Below are positions 5,898 to 11,256 of a DNA stretch of 11,256 nucleotides, one piece after another. Position 1 is the first letter of the stretch, and each line of letters begins with the position of its first letter. Location of the stretch: the NCBI GenBank assembly GCA_020848595.1, contig JADLHV010000056.1:1-11256 (forward strand), in the 5' to 3' direction. This DNA comes from Bacteroidia bacterium (GTDB taxonomy: Bacteria; Bacteroidota; Bacteroidia; NS11-12g; UBA955). Made by a program: the position numbers and the translations under genes. The notes under the pieces were generated by a model. The model saw only the letters and a program-made list of their open reading frames with translations. It ran no database searches and was not told the DNA's origin.

Positions 5898-7160
5898 TTA
5901 AAATTTACTTTTAAATGCTTCACGCATATCTTTTCCACCAGGTTCTTGAAATATTTCTAAATCAAAGAATTTTGCTGTCGAATATAAGTGGTCGAATACA
6001 TCCGATTGGATACCTTCGTATTGAAGCCATTCGGTTGTATTTGTGAAACAATAAATCTCTATTGGTATGCCTTTTGATTCTGAAGCTAATTGTCTAACCA
6101 TTATCGTCATATCTTTCTTGATGCGCGGATTATGGGTTAAATATTGTTCGATGTATTTTCTAAAAACACCTAAATTAGTCATGCGTCTACCATTGATTAG
6201 AATAGAAGAATCTCGAACGTTTACTTCATTATATGAATCTATTTCTTTCTGTCTGTTTTCGATATAATCGGTAATAAGTTGATAGCGTTTTAAAGTTTCT
6301 CTTATTTCTGGAGTGATAAATTTAATCGTATGAGCGTCTATATATATGGAACGTTTTATCCTACGCCCTCCACTTTGTTGCATCCCCCTCCAGTTTTTAA
6401 AACTATCGGTAATAAAGTAATAAGTAGGTATGGTTGTAATTGTTAAATCCCAATTCTGTACTTTTACTGTATTTAAATTAATAGCAACAACATCTCCATC
6501 TGCATTAAACTTTGGCATTTCTACCCAATCGCCCACCTTTACCATATCATTAGCTGATATTTGGACACTTGCCACTAATCCTAAAATAGTATCTTTAAAT
6601 ATTAATAATAGTATAGCAGTCATTGCGCCAAATGCACTTAGAAAATAAATAGGTGATTTTCCAAGTAAGATAGAAAGTACTACAATGATACCTACAATGT
6701 ATAAAATGATATTAAAGAGTTGAAAATAACTCGATAAGGGCTTGTCTTTAAATGCTTCATGTGTGCCAAGCGCATATTCTGCAGCTTTTAAAAACGACAT
6801 AAAAATAGATATTCCAATTAGGGTTAAATAGGCATCAGCTAATTTTGTGATAAATGGAAGCGCATTTTTGAAATCGGCGAAAATAGTAGGCGCCATAATT
6901 AAAACTAAAATAGCTGGAACTAAATGTGCCACATTATTAAAGACTTGTTTCTCGGCTAAAATATCATCCCATTTTAATGTCGACTTTTTGAAAAGTTTAT
7001 AAATATAGTGTATGATGATTTTTTTAGTAATTAAAAATAAGGTTATTGATAATAGACATAAAATTAGAATAAAAATTAATAGTCTAAGATTTATTGCCCA
7101 AGTTTCTGAAAGGCCTGTGTTTAAAAGAAGTTTATCTACCCATGATTCTAAAAAATCCAT
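5898..7160 (-). CDS. MscS-family mechanosensitive channel, YbdG-type
   Basis: The 420-residue protein has about five predicted membrane segments (near 23-45, 78-95, 105-127, 148-167 and the pore helix 170-200). The pore and beta-domain join carries the MscS signature: FGAMTAILLLIFKDTILGLV, then VASVQISANDMVKVGDWVEMP. It is followed by VVAINLNTVKVQNWD and TTIPTYYFITDSFKNW. Length and topology fit the YbdG subfamily of E. coli (about 415 residues) rather than three-segment MscS, and the C-terminal cytoplasmic domain is complete. The channel sits in the inner membrane and releases solutes on hypo-osmotic shock. It is a single-gene unit: it follows the 914-residue barrel gene after 171 bases that contain its own -7 box, and is followed by 283 bases before the next minus-strand gene. 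I see no strong terminator after it. Confidence 0.92.
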   Translation of the reverse strand: MDFLESWVDKLLLNTGLSETWAINLRLLIFILILCLLSITLFLITKKIIIHYIYKLFKKSTLKWDDILAEKQVFNNVAHLVPAILVLIMAPTIFADFKNALPFITKLADAYLTLIGISIFMSFLKAAEYALGTHEAFKDKPLSSYFQLFNIILYIVGIIVVLSILLGKSPIYFLSAFGAMTAILLLIFKDTILGLVASVQISANDMVKVGDWVEMPKFNADGDVVAINLNTVKVQNWDLTITTIPTYYFITDSFKNWRGMQQSGGRRIKRSIYIDAHTIKFITPEIRETLKRYQLITDYIENRQKEIDSYNEVNVRDSSILINGRRMTNLGVFRKYIEQYLTHNPRIKKDMTIMVRQLASESKGIPIEIYCFTNTTEWLQYEGIQSDVFDHLYSTAKFFDLEIFQEPGGKDMREAFKSKF

Positions 7161-7250
7161 TTTTTATTTAATGTTAATTAGTGAAAAATATATCGCTCAA
7201 ATATGCAAATTTCTAGCGATTAATGAAGAAAAGTTTAAGACTTTAAGATG

Positions 7251-7282
7251 CAAAGTTAGTAGAAATGATATAAAGATACCAA
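7251..7282 (-). promoter_or_regulatory. Promoter of the mechanosensitive channel gene
   Basis: A perfect -7 box TAACTTTG (plus 7258-7251, minus strand) has a TTG 21 bases upstream (plus 7282-7280). It implies a leader of roughly 80-90 bases, longer than others in this window. The leader contains a 6-base inverted repeat, ATCGCT/AGCGAT (7192-7197 and 7215-7220). Confidence 0.5.
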
Positions 7283-7331
7283 TTAGAACAAAGAATCAAT
7301 TTTGTGACTAATTTATATAGCGTAGTATTAT

Positions 7332-10076
7332 TTAAAATACAAATCCACCATCTTCATCTCCACCCATTTTCTTAATTTTATAAACCAATGTCAACATGAA
7401 ATACTGTTGTAGTTGGTTGCTTTTCTGAATAATAATAAAATTATAATTGGCAGTCCTACTTATTTGTGTGTTTTGCTTTAGGATATCGTAAGCAGTAATT
7501 TTTAAATTGAAATTAGATTTTCCGAGTGGCTGTTGTAAATAAGCCGACCATACAGGTATAAACTTACCAATATTGGGAATATTTCTTGAATCTTGAATGT
7601 CTAATTCAGAATTTATTTCAGTGCCAAATTTCAAAACTGTACGTATAGATAGACTGTAAGCATAAGTGTTTTGATCAAAATTTAAACTTGAGTTTAATTC
7701 GTTTCTAAAATTAGAACTATTCCAGTTCATGCCAATCGAAAATTCGAGACTATCAGAATATGTAAAGCTAAAAAATGGTGAAAAGTAAAACGAATTACTG
7801 ATGCTATAAGATTTAAAATTATTGATTAGCATCGGATTTTGTGAAGAACTAGCATTGATGCTCGAACCAATATTGAATGTTTTAGTTATTTTTTTACTTG
7901 TACTAAAATATCCAGATAAGCTCTTCATTCCACTCGCATTTTCAGGTCTTTGAATCAATACACCATTTTCATTTTGGGTTTTACTCATGACTTTGACATT
8001 GTCCGATAAATTACCATTAATACTACCATATAAATATCTAAAGCCTCTTACTTTATAAAAATTACCATAGATACGCATAGAATAATTGTCTTGAGGTTGT
8101 AGATTTTCATTTCCAGTACTTCTTTCATAATTATTAGAAACATTTAGCACAGGTTGAAGATCACCAGTCGTTGGGAAAATGGAAGATTTACTTAAATTTA
8201 AATTAAACCAACCTTTTCCATTAGGATAATAGCTAACATAAAGATAGGGAAGAAATTTATTATAAGGTTTATTAAAACTCGAATTTTCTGTTATATTATT
8301 ATTGTTTAAGGTTAGATTAAGGAATGTTGCTCCAGCTGAAGCATAGAGAAACTTTTTCTCAAAGCTTACATAAGGTTTTATGGTATATTGTATTTGAGAG
8401 TTATCGAAATGAATACTAAGCGTATCAATAGATGCAGTATAATTTTGTTCAAAGGCTCTAGATATAGCATTTTGAGCGCCAGTAGTAACTTGTTTATTGG
8501 TATTGTTTTGCGACCATCTATCTGCCGAAACATTTAAAAATAAACTGGTTTTGTATAATGGTAATCGTCCATATAGACGGCTCAAAGATTCAAAAGAATT
8601 ATAATCAATTGTTTTTCTAACATTAAAAGTGTCACTAAGATTTTCTTGAAATTGAAATTGTTTATTTGCCATTGATGTAAATTTACTGCTACTAAAAACA
8701 GAAAACACATAACGTTTATCTTTTCTAAGATTGCGTCTATAGCTAATATTTAAAGAACCACCACCACTGGTATTATCGCCCTTAATTTCTCCAATACCTT
8801 GATTAATATTGATTTCATTTATATTAATATCATTGAAAGTTTCGAATGTATTATTATTTAAAGAAAAGTTACCATCGACTCCAATTTCAAAATATCCAGT
8901 AGAATCTATATTTTTAGAAAAGCCAATATTACCTGCCATTCGATTAACAGTACCTTTCGAGTAGCTAGAATCAACACTTAAACGGTTAGTGCTATCATCA
9001 AGCGCTATATTGGTATTACTAGAAGAAATAGTGAAGAAATTATTATGGTCGTAATCTAAATTGAAAGACAGTTTTCTGCGTTTCGAGAATTCATTGAAAT
9101 ACGTCAATCCAGCATTCGTTTTATTATTGATATTACCATCCGATGGCATGTATCGATTAACTACAAAATAGTTGCTTTCATTTCCTGAGCCGTTTCTAGA
9201 ATAATTGTCTACGCTATGCCAATTGTTAAAACCGAAATCGAAACCAGTTCCGTTGATATTATTTTTATTTACAATGACAGAAAATTTCCTATCATTTTTA
9301 AAACTGTTAATTCTAGCACCAGCTTCATACCGTTCTTGAGTACCATATCCACCTAAAAAATCTCCAAAGACACCATTTCTCTTGCCTTTTTTTAATTTTA
9401 GATTTATTATTTTGGGTGAGCTTTCTTTTGGCGAACCGTCTTCATTTTTATCATCAAAAACTTGGACTGTTTCTATCATGTCGGCATTTAGATTTTTTGA
9501 TACCATTGCTGGGTTATTGCCAAAAAAATCAGAACCGTCAACCATAATTTTAGAGACATCCGAGCCATTAACTTTTATTTCACCTTTAACATTGACTTCG
9601 AAGCCCGGAATTTTTTTAAATAGCTGCGCCACATCACTTCCAGGGAGTACTTTAAATTTATTGGCATTAATTTCTATCGTATCTCCATGCATACGAATAG
9701 CCGATACACGAAAAGTAACACCAGCAAATGTTTTAGGCATTACACTCATTTTAACGTCATTGAATGATTTAAAATTCCAGCCTTCTTCCATCGGTTCATT
9801 GTAAATCTTATCATTATAATTTAATAAACTTATAACAATAATGAGCGAATCGGAAGATTTGGCTACTAGACTAAAATTACCCAAGGGCGTTGTAAATCCA
9901 AAATTTAGCAATAAAGTATCGGAGGCGCGATAAATACTCACAGTAGCATCTGCTAATGGCGATAAAGTTGCAGAATCAACAACTCGACCATTGAAAGTTC
10001 TATAGGCCATTTGCGATTGTGCATTGGAAATAAAAGTAAATAAAGCCCAAAGAAGTAGAATTCTTTTCATAGTCAT
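7332..10076 (-). CDS. TonB-receptor-like outer-membrane beta-barrel protein
   Basis: The 914-residue protein begins with a signal peptide (MKRILLLWALFTFISNAQSQ). The third codon, ATG at 10070, is an equally likely start. A carboxypeptidase-regulatory-like domain spans about 25-110 (NGRVVDSATLSPLADATVSI). A plug-like domain spans about 125-230: DTIEINANKFKVLPGSDVAQLFKKIPGFEV, then GEIKVNGSDVSKIMVDG, DFFGNNPAMVSKNL and IETVQVFDDKNEDG. The rest is a long barrel of alternating strands rich in Asn, Ser and aromatic residues. This matches the Bacteroidota 'outer membrane beta-barrel / TonB-dependent receptor-like' group, in which the plug is conserved but the substrate is unknown. I see no partner lipoprotein (SusD) directly beside it. 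Upstream there is only a one-mismatch -7 candidate, TAATATTG. It is divergent from tcdA and no clear terminator follows it. Confidence 0.88.
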   Translation of the reverse strand: MTMKRILLLWALFTFISNAQSQMAYRTFNGRVVDSATLSPLADATVSIYRASDTLLLNFGFTTPLGNFSLVAKSSDSLIIVISLLNYNDKIYNEPMEEGWNFKSFNDVKMSVMPKTFAGVTFRVSAIRMHGDTIEINANKFKVLPGSDVAQLFKKIPGFEVNVKGEIKVNGSDVSKIMVDGSDFFGNNPAMVSKNLNADMIETVQVFDDKNEDGSPKESSPKIINLKLKKGKRNGVFGDFLGGYGTQERYEAGARINSFKNDRKFSVIVNKNNINGTGFDFGFNNWHSVDNYSRNGSGNESNYFVVNRYMPSDGNINNKTNAGLTYFNEFSKRRKLSFNLDYDHNNFFTISSSNTNIALDDSTNRLSVDSSYSKGTVNRMAGNIGFSKNIDSTGYFEIGVDGNFSLNNNTFETFNDININEININQGIGEIKGDNTSGGGSLNISYRRNLRKDKRYVFSVFSSSKFTSMANKQFQFQENLSDTFNVRKTIDYNSFESLSRLYGRLPLYKTSLFLNVSADRWSQNNTNKQVTTGAQNAISRAFEQNYTASIDTLSIHFDNSQIQYTIKPYVSFEKKFLYASAGATFLNLTLNNNNITENSSFNKPYNKFLPYLYVSYYPNGKGWFNLNLSKSSIFPTTGDLQPVLNVSNNYERSTGNENLQPQDNYSMRIYGNFYKVRGFRYLYGSINGNLSDNVKVMSKTQNENGVLIQRPENASGMKSLSGYFSTSKKITKTFNIGSSINASSSQNPMLINNFKSYSISNSFYFSPFFSFTYSDSLEFSIGMNWNSSNFRNELNSSLNFDQNTYAYSLSIRTVLKFGTEINSELDIQDSRNIPNIGKFIPVWSAYLQQPLGKSNFNLKITAYDILKQNTQISRTANYNFIIIQKSNQLQQYFMLTLVYKIKKMGGDEDGGFVF

Positions 10077-10221
10077 TAAATAGAAAATACAATATTAAAC
10101 ATATACAAGATATAAATATTGCATTCTATAGAAAAAAATTGCATCTAATCGATTAATGGAAGGATTGAAATTTAGTAACTTGAGTATTTTAAAAATAAAT
10201 TACACTTATTATTTTCGCGGC

Positions 10222-10947
10222 ATGGAAATTCCATATTGGATGAGTCGAACCCAATTAATGCTGGGAGACGATAAAATTATTAAATTAATGCAATCGAATG
10301 TCTTGGTTGTTGGACTGGGTGGTGTTGGTGGAATATGTGCTGAGATGATCGTAAGGGCTGGAGTCGGAAAATTAACAATAGTTGATGCCGATGTGGTAGA
10401 TCCTAGTAATAGAAATAGGCAAATTCCAGCTTTAAAAAGTACCGAAGCTAAATTGAAAGCTGAAGTAATGGCACAAAGACTCTTGGATATCAATCCAGAA
10501 TTAGAATTAACTGTTTTATGCGAATACATCAAAGATGAGCGTACCAGAGAAATTTTAAGACAAGGTAATTTTGATTTTGTATGCGATTGTATTGATACTT
10601 TATCCCCAAAAGTACACTTCATTAAATCGTGTCTAGAAATGAAATTGCCAGTGGTGAGCTCTATGGGAGCGGGCGGAAAAGTAGATCCAACTCGCTTAGA
10701 AGTATGCGATATTTCTGAAACCTATAATTGTAATTTGGCCAGATATGTTAGAAAACATCTTCATCGTTTTGGTATTAGAAAAGGTATAAAATGCGTATTT
10801 AGCTCCGAAATGGCTGATAAATCTAAGATTATTACAACCGAAAATGCGCATCCTAAGAAGTCGATTATTGGCACTATGAGTTATATGCCAGCTGTATTTG
10901 GATGCACTGTAGCGAGTGTGGCAATAAGAGAGCTCATGGAGCGTTAA
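10222..10947 (+). CDS. tcdA: tRNA threonylcarbamoyladenosine dehydratase (t6A cyclase), ThiF/E1-like
   Basis: The 241-residue protein is an E1/ThiF-fold enzyme with the ATP-binding loop GLGGVGG (31-37), Asp55 in VDADVVDPSN, the NRNRQIPAL motif (63-71), DCIDTLSPK (122-130) and GAGGKVDPT (149-157). These match TcdA (CsdL), which uses ATP to cyclise t6A37 in ANN-decoding tRNAs to ct6A. The reading frame is open 66 bases further upstream to an ATG at 10156, but that stretch (MEGLKFSNLSILKINYTYYF) has no counterpart in the family. The ATG at 10222 gives MEIPYWMSRTQLMLG, which aligns with the usual N-terminus. A near-consensus -7 box TATTTTCG (10210-10217) just before 10222 also favours it. No csdA/csdE partner is nearby. 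Confidence 0.9.
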   Translation: MEIPYWMSRTQLMLGDDKIIKLMQSNVLVVGLGGVGGICAEMIVRAGVGKLTIVDADVVDPSNRNRQIPALKSTEAKLKAEVMAQRLLDINPELELTVLCEYIKDERTREILRQGNFDFVCDCIDTLSPKVHFIKSCLEMKLPVVSSMGAGGKVDPTRLEVCDISETYNCNLARYVRKHLHRFGIRKGIKCVFSSEMADKSKIITTENAHPKKSIIGTMSYMPAVFGCTVASVAIRELMER

Positions 10948-10964
10948 AGCCATATCATCGAAAT

Positions 10965-10994
10965 GTCGTTTCGCAAATGACGATTTGACAATCG
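10965..10994 (+). other. Two small tandem hairpins after tcdA
   Basis: GTCGTTT (10965-10971) pairs with AAATGAC (10975-10981), allowing one G-U, around a CGC loop. CGATT (10981-10985) then pairs with AATCG (10990-10994) around TGAC. Neither is followed by a T-run, so they are at best a weak terminator of tcdA. They end 8 bases before the next -7 box. Confidence 0.3.
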
Positions 10995-11002
10995 GATTTA
11001 AC

Positions 11003-11010
11003 TATATTTG
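11003..11010 (+). promoter_or_regulatory. -7 box before the Lys/Pro/Thr-rich protein gene
   Basis: TATATTTG is a perfect TAnnTTTG match, 26 bases before the ATG at 11037. A TTTG lies upstream at 10984-10987, but the 15-base spacing is shorter than usual, so only the -7 box is claimed. Confidence 0.5.
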
Positions 11011-11036
11011 TAAACTTTTAAAATTAGCAAAATTTA

Positions 11037-11256
11037 ATGAAACGACTCCTTCTGATAGTATTGTTCTTGCCATTACTCATTGTTTCTCAAACACAACCGA
11101 AACCGAAGACGACCACTACCACTAAGAAACCTGCTACGACAACGGCAAAGAAACCTGCTACAACTACAAAAAAACCGACCACTACAACGGCGAAAAAACC
11201 AGCAGCTACAAAACCTGCTGCACCTAAAAAGCCTAGCCCTCAGGTAGTAAAATTGA
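11037..11256 (+). CDS. Exported Lys/Pro/Thr/Ala-rich repeat protein, N-terminal part (runs off right edge)
   Basis: From the ATG at 11037 there are 73 open codons to the window edge. The start is a signal peptide (MKRLLLIVLFLPLLIVSQTQ). It is followed by a highly basic, low-complexity segment (PKPKTTTTT, then KKPATTTA, KKPATTT, KKPTTTTA, KKPAAT). The segment then turns to AAPKKPSPQVVKL, which may mark the entry to a folded domain beyond the edge. Such Lys/Pro/Thr/Ala stretches are found as extended linkers in envelope proteins, and they also resemble histone-H1-like tails, but the signal peptide argues for export. The function cannot be told from this fragment. A -7 box at 11003 supports a real start. 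Confidence 0.75.
   Translation, partial: MKRLLLIVLFLPLLIVSQTQPKPKTTTTTKKPATTTAKKPATTTKKPTTTTAKKPAATKPAAPKKPSPQVVKL
11124..11210 (+). repeat. Tandem coding repeat, about 24-base unit (KKPATTTA)
   Basis: Units start at 11124 (24 bases), 11148 (21 bases), 11169 (24 bases) and 11193 (partial). The first two share AAGAAACCTGCTAC exactly; later units drift at third codon positions. All unit lengths are multiples of three, so gain or loss of units would change linker length without a frameshift. Confidence 0.75.

Noticed and set aside
5866..5898. AATCAAT/ATTGATT inverted repeat after the channel gene as terminator
   Set aside because: The stem is AT-only apart from one pair, one arm touches the stop codon, the loop is long, and no T-run follows.
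9382..9804. 140-codon plus-strand open frame inside the outer-membrane barrel gene
   Set aside because: It is antisense to the conserved plug domain of the 914-residue protein, and its translation shows no signal peptide or recognisable motif.
10156..10221. N-terminal extension of TcdA from the ATG at 10156
   Set aside because: The extra 22 residues have no family counterpart and lie in AT-rich intergenic sequence. The ATG at 10222 gives the expected N-terminus.

Overview
The window looks like chromosomal DNA of a low-GC Bacteroidota, probably of the Flavobacteriales/Cytophagales type; I cannot place it more precisely. Four things point there. Several genes are preceded by the Bacteroidota sigma factor -7 box (TAnnTTTG) instead of a -10/-35 pair plus Shine-Dalgarno. 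Surface proteins are TonB-receptor-like, with N-terminal carboxypeptidase-regulatory (transthyretin-like) domains. There is a lipoprotein with acidic residues just after the lipid-bearing Cys. The menE and tcdA proteins have Bacteroidota-like sequences. I see no rRNA, tRNA, CRISPR array, insertion sequence or phage gene.

Layout: (1) bases 1-531, minus strand, the N-terminal part of a TonB-dependent receptor running off the left edge. Divergent from it at 740-1033 is a small exported protein made of little more than one carboxypeptidase-regulatory-like domain. (2) 1346-1816, plus strand, an exported protein with five 24-residue MORN-type repeats and a good promoter; its 3' end overlaps the convergent menE by 11 bases. 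(3) 4064-1806, minus strand, a tight two-gene operon of a Tat-exported class V aminotransferase-fold enzyme and a short MenE-like ligase, with its own promoter. (4) 5614-4178, minus strand, a large surface lipoprotein, probably beta-helical, with a clear terminator and an unusual array of 11-bp-phased repeats upstream. (5) 7160-5898, minus strand, a YbdG-type mechanosensitive channel. (6) 10076-7332, minus strand, a 914-residue TonB-receptor-like outer-membrane beta-barrel protein. (7) 10222-10947, plus strand, TcdA, the t6A-cyclising tRNA enzyme. (8) 11037 to the right edge, plus strand, the start of an exported Lys/Pro/Thr/Ala-rich repeat protein.

The common theme is the cell envelope: two TonB-receptor-type proteins, a free-standing domain of the kind they carry, a surface lipoprotein, a MORN-repeat exported protein, an exported PLP enzyme and a membrane channel. 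The housekeeping functions are menaquinone synthesis (menE) and tRNA modification (tcdA). I find no convincing evidence of a new defence, mobile or biosynthetic system. The items most worth a second look are the phased repeats at 5650-5682, the Tat-PLP enzyme/menE pairing, and the surface lipoprotein.
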